48,917 bases of DNA from positions 1 to 48,917 of the forward strand of contig CADCEE010000006.1 in assembly GCA_902800355.1 (NCBI GenBank). The letters are read 5' to 3'. The position numbers and the translations under genes are program-made. The notes beneath the pieces were generated by a model. The model searched no databases. It worked only from the letters and a program-made list of their open reading frames with translations, and had not been told where the DNA came from. Shown here one piece after another: positions 7,852 through 15,531 of the stretch (position 1 is its first letter; every line of letters starts with the position of its first letter). This DNA is from an uncultured Erysipelotrichaceae bacterium. Lineage in GTDB: Bacteria > Bacillota_I > Bacilli_A > RFN20 > CAG-826.

Positions 7852-8714
7852 TGAACTTAGAACTCAATAAATTAATTGACTCTCGATATATTTTATTTCG
7901 TCATGTCGCTAGTGGCGGTATGGCGGATATTTATGAAGCCCAAGATGTGGTTTTAAATAAGCCAGTTGCCTTGAAATTTCTAAAAGAAAAATTTCTTGAA
8001 GACATAGACTCATTAGAGCAATTTAAAAATGAATCTAGATTCATTTCTATTTTTAATCATCCAAATATTCTTCATATTTATAATGTTGGAGAATATGGCA
8101 ATAGACCATATGTCTCTTATGAATTATTAAAAGGTAAAACTTTAAAAGATAGTTTAGATAGTCGAGGTAAGTTATCTATAGATGAAGCTTTAGACTATAT
8201 GGGTCAAGTGCTTTTAGGAGTTAAAGAGATGCACGAATTAGGCGTTCTTCATAATGACTTAAAGCCAGATAACTTATATTTACAATATGATGGGACGATT
8301 AGAATAGTGGATTTTGGGGCAGCCTCTCACATTTCCGGAAAAGCTGAAAAACATATTTTAGGGACTATTAATTATCTAGCCCCAGAAGTAGTAAATAGCA
8401 AAAAATATTCTCCTCAATCTGATATCTATTCTTTAGGAATCATTTTTTATGAATTATTAACAGGCGAAGTTCCTTTTGTGGGTGAAGATTCTCAAAGTGT
8501 ATTAAAGGCTCACTCTAAAGGGGAAATAATAAGAGTTAAAGAACAATTTATTAGTGCTAATATTAATGATATTAATTATATAATTAATAAGGCGATATAT
8601 TTTAATCCCTCTCACCGCTATAAAAGTGTTAAAGAATTTCTAATTGATTTAAATAAAGTTAAAGATCGTGTTAGTTTAAAAAAAGATGGGCCATTAAAGA
8701 AGGTATTTAAATAA
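7851..8714 (+). CDS. prkC: soluble Hanks-type Ser/Thr kinase, PrkC-like, non-RD, no PASTA
   Basis: The 287-residue protein is essentially one kinase domain: glycine loop ASGGMADIY at 20-28, VALK with K42, E61, catalytic loop HNDLKPDN at 134-141, DFG at 154-156, GT/APE at 171-179. The canonical HRD arginine is Asn135, making it a non-RD kinase. Firmicutes PrkC is normally over 600 residues with a transmembrane segment and extracellular PASTA repeats that sense muropeptides; here the protein ends after a short basic tail (VSLKKDGPLKKVFK) with no membrane segment. It overlaps prpC at TAATG and rsgA at TAATG. Cytosolic location and loss of wall sensing are inferred. Confidence 0.92.
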   Translation: MNLELNKLIDSRYILFRHVASGGMADIYEAQDVVLNKPVALKFLKEKFLEDIDSLEQFKNESRFISIFNHPNILHIYNVGEYGNRPYVSYELLKGKTLKDSLDSRGKLSIDEALDYMGQVLLGVKEMHELGVLHNDLKPDNLYLQYDGTIRIVDFGAASHISGKAEKHILGTINYLAPEVVNSKKYSPQSDIYSLGIIFYELLTGEVPFVGEDSQSVLKAHSKGEIIRVKEQFISANINDINYIINKAIYFNPSHRYKSVKEFLIDLNKVKDRVSLKKDGPLKKVFK

Positions 8715-9553
8715 TGGTAGGCACAGTAATTTCTAAAAAGTATTCTACTTATTCTGTCCTTAGTGATGGAGTAATTTATAACACCTTAATTAGTGGAATT
8801 TTAAAATTTAAAGGACACGTCTATGTGGGGGATGAAGTTATTTTTTCTGACTCCAATTATGTTATTGAAGGTGTTGTTCCTAGACATTCGCTTTTAAAAA
8901 GACCAGAGATAAGTAATATTGACCAAATTGTATTAGTGTTCTCTTTAGTGGAACCTGACTTCTCATATTTTTTAGCGTTTAAATATTTAACTTATGCAAA
9001 TTATAATGAAGTTCCTGCTTTTATTGTTTTATCTAAAAGTGATAAAGACGATAAACAAGTTAAAGAAATTAAGGATGTATTTAATAAATTAAATATTCCT
9101 GTTTATGTTACAAGTAGTAAAACCAAAGAAGGAATTGAAGAAGTTAAAAGCTTATTTAAAGGGAAGAAATCTGTTTTAGTTGGTCAATCTGGAGTTGGCA
9201 AGTCTTCTTTACTTAATGCGATTAATTTTGACTATGATAGAGAAGTAGGCGAATATAGTGAGGCTCTTGGAAGAGGAAAACATAAAACTAAAGAAGTGGT
9301 GTTACTTCCTTTTGAAGACGGCTTTATCGCTGATACTCCTGGGTTTTCTTCCTTAGATCTTAATTTATCTAAATTAGAGATCGCTCACTATTTCCCTGGA
9401 TTTGAAAAGAGATATTTAGAATGTTTTTATTCGAATTGTCTACATCAAAAAGAAAAAGAATGTAAAATACTTTTAGCAGTACAAGAAGGAAATATTCCTT
9501 CTATTGCGTATGAAAACTATTTAAAATTATTATCGGAAGGAGATAAGAAGTAA
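8714..9553 (+). CDS. rsgA: ribosome small-subunit biogenesis GTPase RsgA
   Basis: Circularly permuted GTPase that checks late 30S assembly. The 279-residue protein has an N-terminal OB-fold, LSKSD (G4) near 109-113, the P-loop GQSGVGKSSLLNAI near 157-170, DTPGFSS (G3) near 199-205, and a C-terminal zinc knuckle with C235, C240, H242 and C248 region. Order G4-G1-G3 is diagnostic. Its ATG overlaps the kinase stop, and B. subtilis RsgA (YloQ/CpgA) is a known PrkC substrate, so the neighbourhood is functionally coherent. Confidence 0.96.
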   Translation: MVGTVISKKYSTYSVLSDGVIYNTLISGILKFKGHVYVGDEVIFSDSNYVIEGVVPRHSLLKRPEISNIDQIVLVFSLVEPDFSYFLAFKYLTYANYNEVPAFIVLSKSDKDDKQVKEIKDVFNKLNIPVYVTSSKTKEGIEEVKSLFKGKKSVLVGQSGVGKSSLLNAINFDYDREVGEYSEALGRGKHKTKEVVLLPFEDGFIADTPGFSSLDLNLSKLEIAHYFPGFEKRYLECFYSNCLHQKEKECKILLAVQEGNIPSIAYENYLKLLSEGDKK

Positions 9554-9554
9554 T

Positions 9555-10217
9555 ATGGGAAAGATTATTGTTGCTCCGAGTATCTTAAGTGCTGATTTTA
9601 ATCATCTTTTAGAAGACATTAAAAAAGTAGAAGAAGGGGGAGCGGAGTGGCTACATTTTGATGTGATGGACGGACATTTTGTTCCAAATATTTCCTTTGG
9701 CCAACCAGTCCTTAAGTCAATTAGCAAGTCTCATTCTTTAATAAATGATGTCCACATCATGATTTCTGATCCATATAAGTACGTTCCAGAGTTTATTAAA
9801 GCAGGAGCACATTATTTAACCTTCCATTATGAAGCTTGCAAGAGTGATTCTGAAGTATTTAAAGTTATTGATCTTATCCATGAATATGGAGCTAAAGCGG
9901 GATTATCTATTAAACCAAATACCCCAATTGAGAAGGTGTATCCATTCTTGTTCTCTATTGATATGATTTTGATTATGTCCGTAGAACCTGGATTTGGCGG
10001 ACAAAAGTTTATGCCAGAAGCCGCTAGTAAAGTGGTGAGATTAAGAAATTATATGGAAGTTAACGACATCAAAAATGTCTTAATTGAGATCGATGGTGGA
10101 ATTAACGAAGAAACCGCTAAAACTGCGAAGATGGCAGGTGTGGATGTCTTAGTTGCGGGTAGTTATTTATTTGGTCACGAAGATATTAAAGAAAGAATTG
10201 AAAAGTTAAAAGAATAA
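9555..10217 (+). CDS. rpe: ribulose-phosphate 3-epimerase
   Basis: Interconverts ribulose-5-phosphate and xylulose-5-phosphate in the pentose phosphate pathway. The 220-residue TIM barrel shows APSILSADF near 7-15, WLHFDVMDGHFVPNISFG near 32-49, DVHIM near 65-69, SVEPGFGGQKF near 142-152 and EIDGGIN near 174-180, covering the metal ligands and catalytic aspartates. It begins one base after the rsgA stop. Confidence 0.97.
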   Translation: MGKIIVAPSILSADFNHLLEDIKKVEEGGAEWLHFDVMDGHFVPNISFGQPVLKSISKSHSLINDVHIMISDPYKYVPEFIKAGAHYLTFHYEACKSDSEVFKVIDLIHEYGAKAGLSIKPNTPIEKVYPFLFSIDMILIMSVEPGFGGQKFMPEAASKVVRLRNYMEVNDIKNVLIEIDGGINEETAKTAKMAGVDVLVAGSYLFGHEDIKERIEKLKE

Positions 10218-10218
10218 A

Positions 10219-10869
10219 ATGCTTAATAATCTAATATTAACTTGTTTGATTTTATCAATCTTATTTGAGGGAACATTCTTTTTATCTTTAGGCCTTATTT
10301 ATCAATCTATTGAAAAGAAAGCTTTAAATATTAGAAATACTTTTATTTTTGAAACTGCACCTAGTTTTAAAGAAAAGAATTCTTTTATTAATTACATTTT
10401 CCTTTTTGCGGTAGTAGTGAACTTATTCCCATTTATTTTTTATTTATCTAAAACTGTGAACGCCTATACGATTAGTATGGCTATATTTGCAACTTTAGCA
10501 ATGTTTTGTTTAGCTAGTATTCCCTTTATATCAATAAATAAATTAAGAGAGCATCTATATTTAGATTTAGGAGCGTTAGTCTCTTTACTTGCTTTATTTG
10601 GTTTTGAAGCCTTCTATTCATTTAATGTTTATAAATATAGTGAATATACTTATAACTACGCTTTAGCATCAATGATTATATCGATCTTTTTTGCTCTTGT
10701 TATTTTAGTGGCGATTTTTAATCCAAAATTATTTGATTTTAAAAATGTGCAAAATGAAGACGGGACATACTCTCGTAAGAAATTTATTTTACTAGCCTTT
10801 AGTGAGTGGATGATGTATCCACTTGGAATAGTAAGTTTATTGCCGATATTTCTATTAACAATGAAATAA
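10219..10869 (+). CDS. six-helix integral membrane protein of unknown function
   Basis: A 216-residue, highly hydrophobic protein with about six membrane segments, near residues 4-27, 56-78, 83-104, 114-133, 146-168 and 190-213. I see no catalytic or transporter signature. It starts one base after rpe without a visible Shine-Dalgarno, suggesting translational coupling. In many Firmicutes the slot after rpe holds thiN, which is absent. A bidirectional terminator follows. Function unknown. Confidence 0.75.
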   Translation: MLNNLILTCLILSILFEGTFFLSLGLIYQSIEKKALNIRNTFIFETAPSFKEKNSFINYIFLFAVVVNLFPFIFYLSKTVNAYTISMAIFATLAMFCLASIPFISINKLREHLYLDLGALVSLLALFGFEAFYSFNVYKYSEYTYNYALASMIISIFFALVILVAIFNPKLFDFKNVQNEDGTYSRKKFILLAFSEWMMYPLGIVSLLPIFLLTMK

Positions 10870-10897
10870 AAAAATGACCGCGAGGTCAATTTTTTTA
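10870..10897. terminator. bidirectional terminator between the rpe run and rpmB
   Basis: Stem TGACC/GGTCA with loop GCGA at 10875-10888, with an A run before and a T run after. It can stop the plus-strand run ending at 10869 and the minus-strand rpmB transcript. Confidence 0.8.
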
Positions 10898-10913
10898 ATA
10901 TCAATACTTGATA

Positions 10914-11102
10914 TTATTTTTCAGCTTTATTGAGGGTTCTATAAGCACGAGTAGACATACGAACACGTACTTCTTTGCCATCAACCATAACAGTACGAAC
11001 TTGTAAATTTGTGTTCCATCTTCTACGAGTTGCTCTTAAAGAATGTGAACGACGGTTTCCACTGACTGGACCTTTACCTGTAACTGGACATACTCTTGAC
11101 AT
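10914..11102 (-). CDS. rpmB: 50S ribosomal protein L28
   Basis: A 62-residue L28 with the family start MSRVCPVTGKGP, the SGNRRSHSLRATRRRW segment and the C-terminal RMSTRAYRTLNK stretch. The frame is open further upstream, but the start at 11102 is set by a strong GGAGG seven bases before the ATG and by the family N-terminus. It is convergent with the rpe run. Confidence 0.96.
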   Translation of the reverse strand: MSRVCPVTGKGPVSGNRRSHSLRATRRRWNTNLQVRTVMVDGKEVRVRMSTRAYRTLNKAEK

Positions 11103-11133
11103 ATCGACACCTCCTTTTAAGCGTCTTGTAAAG

Positions 11134-11161
11134 ACTATCACAAATTAATTAGTTATTTCAA
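11134..11161 (-). promoter_or_regulatory. probable rpmB promoter
   Basis: On the minus strand, TTGAAA (plus 11156-11161), a 16-bp spacer, and GATAGT (plus 11134-11139). An 8-bp inverted repeat AATTAGTT/AACTAATT at 11147-11170 covers the -35 region. Confidence 0.5.
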
Positions 11162-11177
11162 CAACTAATTTATAAAA

Positions 11178-11651
11178 TTAATATCTTTCGTGAGGGTAGG
11201 CTCTTCTAAACTCTTCTACAGTCATCGTATTTGGGCATTTCTTGATCACTGTTTCTAAGAGTTTGCCTTCTTTATCTCCAAGGAGATATTTAACACCGCT
11301 TCTTTTAGTAAAGATGATAACCATCTTTTTCTTTTTGCTTTGTTCTTTATCTATAAAGATAATACTTGAATAATCATATTGATATTCTTTCGATAATCTT
11401 TTAACAATGAAGTATTTATCTTCAATGATGTAGCGTTGTCCAAATAAGGCCATTAAATATGTTACGACAAATAAAAGAACAAAGACTCCAATAAAAATAC
11501 CTTGTGAAGCAGAAAATGGTCTTACATAAACTCCACCTTCTCCAGGAAGGAAGAAAACATTAAAACTTGCCGAAAAGGCAATAGCGAAAATAATTAAAAA
11601 AACTAATAAGTATCGCCAAGTAATTCTCCAAGGATGAATTTTAACAACCAT
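11178..11651 (-). CDS. small membrane protein with PH-like cytosolic domain
   Basis: A 157-residue protein with two hydrophobic segments near residues 13-33 and 47-68, then a soluble region of alternating strands (RYIIEDKYFIVKRL, SSIIFIDKEQ, MVIIFTKRSGVKYLLGD) and a helix, resembling bacterial PH-like (bPH) membrane proteins. No catalytic residues are apparent. The ATG at 11651 lies 7 nt from a strong -10 box with no Shine-Dalgarno. Function unknown; the two-helix plus PH-like architecture is an inference from the pattern. Confidence 0.7.
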   Translation of the reverse strand: MVVKIHPWRITWRYLLVFLIIFAIAFSASFNVFFLPGEGGVYVRPFSASQGIFIGVFVLLFVVTYLMALFGQRYIIEDKYFIVKRLSKEYQYDYSSIIFIDKEQSKKKKMVIIFTKRSGVKYLLGDKEGKLLETVIKKCPNTMTVEEFRRAYPHERY

Positions 11652-11658
11652 GTCAATT

Positions 11659-11687
11659 ATTGTACCCCAAACAATAATATCAGTAAA
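11659..11687 (-). promoter_or_regulatory. promoter of the PH-like membrane protein (leaderless)
   Basis: Minus strand TTTACT (plus 11682-11687), a 17-bp spacer, and TACAAT (plus 11659-11664). The ATG begins 7 nt downstream, at the predicted transcription start. Confidence 0.7.
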
Positions 11688-11762
11688 GCAAATATATGTG
11701 ATAATAACCTACAACAAATATATTATTGCTCAAAAAAATATCAACTGTATAAAAATTTAGAT

Positions 11763-11782
11763 AAATAAATTTATATTTATTT
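11763..11782. repeat. inverted repeat upstream of the glg promoter
   Basis: Perfect 7-bp arms AAATAAA/TTTATTT separated by TTTATA, ending three bases before the -35 box of the glg promoter. It could be an operator, but the AT-rich setting makes chance likely. Confidence 0.4.
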
Positions 11783-11784
11783 CT

Positions 11785-11813
11785 TTGAGTAAGGATAATT
11801 TAAAGAGTATGAT
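11785..11813 (+). promoter_or_regulatory. glgC promoter
   Basis: TTGAGT at 11785-11790, a 17-bp spacer, and TATGAT at 11808-11813. The predicted start is near 11820, giving a leader of about 14 nt that begins at the Shine-Dalgarno GGAGGG. Confidence 0.75.
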
Positions 11814-11833
11814 TGTTTATGGAGGGTATGTTA

Positions 11834-12955
11834 ATGCTAAATAATAATAAAGTCGTAGCGATGATATTAGCAGGTGGAAAAGGCACAAGATTAGAAGCCT
11901 TAACCAAAAAAACTGCAAAGCCTGCAGTGAGTTTTGCTGCTAAATATCGCATTATTGATTTTCCACTTAGCAACTGTGCGAATAGTGGGATCAACGTCGT
12001 GGGGGTTTTAACACAATATGAGTCTACTGAATTAGATTCTTATATTGGTAACGGCGAAAAATGGGGACTTAATGGTGTGCACTGTTTGATGAATACTTTA
12101 GCACCAAGGCAAACTGAAGAAGGTGCTAATTGGTATAAAGGAACTGCAGATGCCATCACACAAAATATTGATTTTTTAGATAATGCTAATCCTGAGTTTG
12201 TAGTTATTCTTTCTGGTGATCATATTTATAAAACCAGCTATGCTGATATGATTCACTTACACGAAACTAGTAAAGCCGATGTTACGATTTCTGTTATTGA
12301 AGTCGATCCTAAAGAAGCTTCTAGATTTGGCATTATGGCAGTTGATAAAAACGACAATATTGTCGAATTCCAAGAAAAACCAAAAGTGCCAAAAAGTAAT
12401 CTTGCTTCTATGGGAGTTTATGTCTTTACTTGGAAAACATTGCGTAAATATTTAAAGCATGACGCGAAAGACGAAAAGAGCGAACATGACTTTGGAAAGA
12501 ACATCATTCCTTTGATGCTTAAAGATAAATGCAAACTTAAAGCTTATAGATTTAAAGGCTATTGGAGAGATGTTGGTACCCTCGCCTCTTTACACGAGGC
12601 CAATATGGATATTGCTTTAGATAAGATGGAATTAAATCTTTATGAGCAAGATCTTAATAACAGAATATATACCCAAGACACTTATAGTGTCCCTCAATAT
12701 ATTGGCAAACAAGGTCACATCACTAGAAGTATCGCTAACCAAGGAGCGATTGTTTTAGGCGATGTCGATAGCTGTGTGATTTCTACTGGAGTCACCATTG
12801 AATCAACTTGTAAACTCACTAGATGCGTAGTTATGGAAAACGCTCATATTAAAAAAGGAGCTAGAATCCATAACGCCATTATCGCTCCAGGAGTGGTCGT
12901 TGAAGGCGACGCTAAAATTAACGTCGGAAGCGACGAAGTTGTATTAATTGCCTAA
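11834..12955 (+). CDS. glgC: glucose-1-phosphate adenylyltransferase GlgC
   Basis: Makes ADP-glucose from glucose-1-phosphate and ATP, the committed step of glycogen synthesis. The 373-residue protein has the nucleotidyl-transferase motif AMILAGGKGTRLEALT near 9-24, FPLSNCANSGI near 44-54, SGDHIYK near 127-133, EFQEKPK near 183-189, WRDVGT near 244-249 and a C-terminal left-handed beta-helix with isoleucine-rich repeats. Several in-frame ATGs lie upstream; the start at 11834 is chosen because GGAGGG is 7 nt before it. First gene of glgC-glgD-glgA. Confidence 0.95.
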   Translation: MLNNNKVVAMILAGGKGTRLEALTKKTAKPAVSFAAKYRIIDFPLSNCANSGINVVGVLTQYESTELDSYIGNGEKWGLNGVHCLMNTLAPRQTEEGANWYKGTADAITQNIDFLDNANPEFVVILSGDHIYKTSYADMIHLHETSKADVTISVIEVDPKEASRFGIMAVDKNDNIVEFQEKPKVPKSNLASMGVYVFTWKTLRKYLKHDAKDEKSEHDFGKNIIPLMLKDKCKLKAYRFKGYWRDVGTLASLHEANMDIALDKMELNLYEQDLNNRIYTQDTYSVPQYIGKQGHITRSIANQGAIVLGDVDSCVISTGVTIESTCKLTRCVVMENAHIKKGARIHNAIIAPGVVVEGDAKINVGSDEVVLIA

Positions 12956-12966
12956 GGAGAATAAGT

Positions 12967-14079
12967 ATGAGAAGAGTTATTGGAATTTGTGATTTACATA
13001 ACGAACCATCCCTTAGTGGTTTAACAGATAAACGTCCATTAGGTGCGGTTACTTTCCTTGGTAGATATGGCTTAATTGATTTTGCTTTATCTAATTTTTC
13101 TAATTCCCATATTGATAGAGTCTATGTTCTTGTTAAAAAAGGAATCGTGGCTTTAAGAAGACATGTTGGTAGTGGTTCAATTTGGACGAATAACACTAGA
13201 CTTGGTTATGTTGAACTAGTGATTAATGAAAAAGGATTACGTCATCCTGCATTCAACACTGATATTAATAACATTAAGTATAATGTTCCGGTTGATGAAC
13301 TTGATTTTGAATATGCGGTTATTGCTCCTAGCTACTTTCTAAGTAGTATGGACTTTAGACCAATAGTAGAGAAACATATCGCTAGTGGTGCCGATATCTC
13401 TAGCGTCTATATCCACGTTGATAACGCTGATAAAGATTATCTAAGAGCTGATAAATATAAGATTAGTGATAACAAAATTATTAAGTCTTCACCAAACTTA
13501 TTACGTAGTAAAGAAGCAGATATCTCTTTAGATACCTATATTCTTTCTAAGAAAGCCCTCAAGAAGATTGTTTCTGACGGCACTAAAGTTAGTGAATTAT
13601 TCTCTATTAAAGACATGATTAATTATTACATCGAAGAAGAAATCTTAGATGTTCACCCAATTGAATTTAAAGGATATGTTGTTCCAATTTTAAATTTAAG
13701 AAACTATGTTGATCATTCCTTTGATCTACTTAATTATCATATCCGTAGCCAACTCTTCTTAGAAGATTGGCCAATTTATACAACCACTCATAATACCCCA
13801 CCAGCCTTATACGGCAAAGATGCTGATGTCCAAAATAGCTTTGTCGCTAATGGGGCAATTATTAAAGGAAAAGTTCATAATTCAATTATTTCCCGTGATG
13901 TTGTTGTTGAAAAAGGGGCGGATATTAAAAACTGCATTATCTTTACCCAAACTCAAGTTGGAAAAGACACTAAGCTGGAATATGTTTTAGCAGATAAAAA
14001 TGCTTCTATCAAAGAAGTGAAGAAAATCTCTGGCACTCCAGAAGATATTGTTTATATCAAAGTAGGAGTTAAAGTCTAA
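12967..14079 (+). CDS. glgD: glycogen biosynthesis protein GlgD
   Basis: GlgD is a GlgC paralogue that in Bacilli pairs with GlgC and raises its activity. The 370-residue protein keeps the fold (LTDKRPLGAVTFLGRYGLIDFALSNF in the N-terminal region and a C-terminal beta-helix with SFVANGAIIKGKV), but its first loop lacks the GGxGTRL signature, as is usual for GlgD. It starts 11 nt after glgC behind AAGGAG and its stop overlaps the glgA ATG. Confidence 0.94.
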   Translation: MRRVIGICDLHNEPSLSGLTDKRPLGAVTFLGRYGLIDFALSNFSNSHIDRVYVLVKKGIVALRRHVGSGSIWTNNTRLGYVELVINEKGLRHPAFNTDINNIKYNVPVDELDFEYAVIAPSYFLSSMDFRPIVEKHIASGADISSVYIHVDNADKDYLRADKYKISDNKIIKSSPNLLRSKEADISLDTYILSKKALKKIVSDGTKVSELFSIKDMINYYIEEEILDVHPIEFKGYVVPILNLRNYVDHSFDLLNYHIRSQLFLEDWPIYTTTHNTPPALYGKDADVQNSFVANGAIIKGKVHNSIISRDVVVEKGADIKNCIIFTQTQVGKDTKLEYVLADKNASIKEVKKISGTPEDIVYIKVGVKV

Positions 14080-15506
14080 TGAAAATCGCTATGGCTTGTA
14101 GCGAGGCTAATCCTTTTGTAAAAACTGGTGGTCTTGCTGATGTTACCTATGCCTTATCTAAAGAGCTAGTAAAACTTGGCGAAGAAGTAGTGATAGTTCT
14201 TCCCCTATACAACCAAGTTAAGGCTAAAAACCTTTCCTTAGAATATGTTGGTTATATGACTTGTCACCTATCTTGGAGAGAAGAAGGGGCAAATATCTAT
14301 TCTTTAATTAAAGACGGTATTAAATACTACTTTATTGAAAATAGACATTATTTTGAACGTGATGCGATATATGGCTATGACGATGATGGAGAACGCTTCG
14401 CATTTTACTCTATCGCTTTTGCTCAACTTTTAGAGCAAGTTAAATTTAAGCCAGATATCATCCATGCTCACGACTGGCAACCAGGAATGGTATTTTGTTA
14501 TATTCGAGAAAAAAGAATGTCATTTTATGACAGCACTAAATTCGTGATGTCCATTCATAATCCTGCTTTCCAAGGAATATTAGATAAATCCGCTTTGGGA
14601 GATTTATTCTCCTTACCAGAATATCTTTACGATAATGGGACAGTGAGATTTGGTGATAAAGTGTCCTCCTTAAAGGCGGGGATTATGTACGCAAATAAAG
14701 TTACTACTGTTTCTCCTAATCACCGAAATGAATTACTTACCCCAGAAGGAAGTATGGGTTTAAATAACGTTCTTATTTATAAGGAATATGATTTCTGTGG
14801 AATTCTAAACGGGATTGACTATAACGAATTTAATCCTGAAAAGGATAGCTTAATTGCTAAAAACTATGGACCAACTAACTTTGTTACTGGTAAAAAAGCT
14901 AATAAGAAAGCATTACTTGAAAGATTTGGAATTAAAGACGAATCTTTACCATTATATTCCTTAGTCTCTAGAGTGACTTGGCAAAAAGGAATGTCGCTTG
15001 TGTTTGCAGCGGCTAGATCCTTATTAGATCGAGGGGCCAATATTATTCTTCTTGGTAGTGGAGAATATGACTACGAACAAGAAATGGAACGCTTAAGAAG
15101 AGATTATCCAGAACATGTTGGAATTTATATTGGCTATAATAATGAGCTCGCTCATCTAATTTACGCTGGTAGTGATTTCTTCATGATGCCGTCCTTATTT
15201 GAACCTTGTGGCTTAGGACAAATGATCGCTCAAAGATATGGAACTTTGCCAATTGTTAGAAGAACTGGGGGATTGAAAGATTCCGTAATTAATTACGATT
15301 CGAGTAATAAAGAATATTCTAATGGATACGGCTTTGATAATTTCTCCGAATTTGACATGATTCAAACTTGCCACTATGCATACGATATATTCGTATGGGA
15401 TAATAATACACATCGTCAGTTAGTAAAGAATGCTTTATTAACTGATAACAGCTGGGAGAAAAGTGGTAACTCCTATCATATGTTATATAAAGAAATTGCT
15501 GGTTAA
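14079..15506 (+). CDS. glgA: glycogen synthase GlgA
   Basis: GT5 glycosyltransferase that adds glucose from ADP-glucose to alpha-1,4-glucan. The 475-residue protein starts with MKIAMACSEANPFVKTGGLADV, containing the ADP-glucose KTGGL motif, has HAHDWQPG near 128-135, and near the C-terminus PSLFEPCGLGQ and RRTGGLKDSV. ATG overlaps the glgD stop. No branching enzyme or phosphorylase is in the window, so the pathway must be completed elsewhere. Confidence 0.96.
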   Translation: MKIAMACSEANPFVKTGGLADVTYALSKELVKLGEEVVIVLPLYNQVKAKNLSLEYVGYMTCHLSWREEGANIYSLIKDGIKYYFIENRHYFERDAIYGYDDDGERFAFYSIAFAQLLEQVKFKPDIIHAHDWQPGMVFCYIREKRMSFYDSTKFVMSIHNPAFQGILDKSALGDLFSLPEYLYDNGTVRFGDKVSSLKAGIMYANKVTTVSPNHRNELLTPEGSMGLNNVLIYKEYDFCGILNGIDYNEFNPEKDSLIAKNYGPTNFVTGKKANKKALLERFGIKDESLPLYSLVSRVTWQKGMSLVFAAARSLLDRGANIILLGSGEYDYEQEMERLRRDYPEHVGIYIGYNNELAHLIYAGSDFFMMPSLFEPCGLGQMIAQRYGTLPIVRRTGGLKDSVINYDSSNKEYSNGYGFDNFSEFDMIQTCHYAYDIFVWDNNTHRQLVKNALLTDNSWEKSGNSYHMLYKEIAG

Positions 15507-15531
15507 TTATTAATTAAATCGAGGTAGATAT

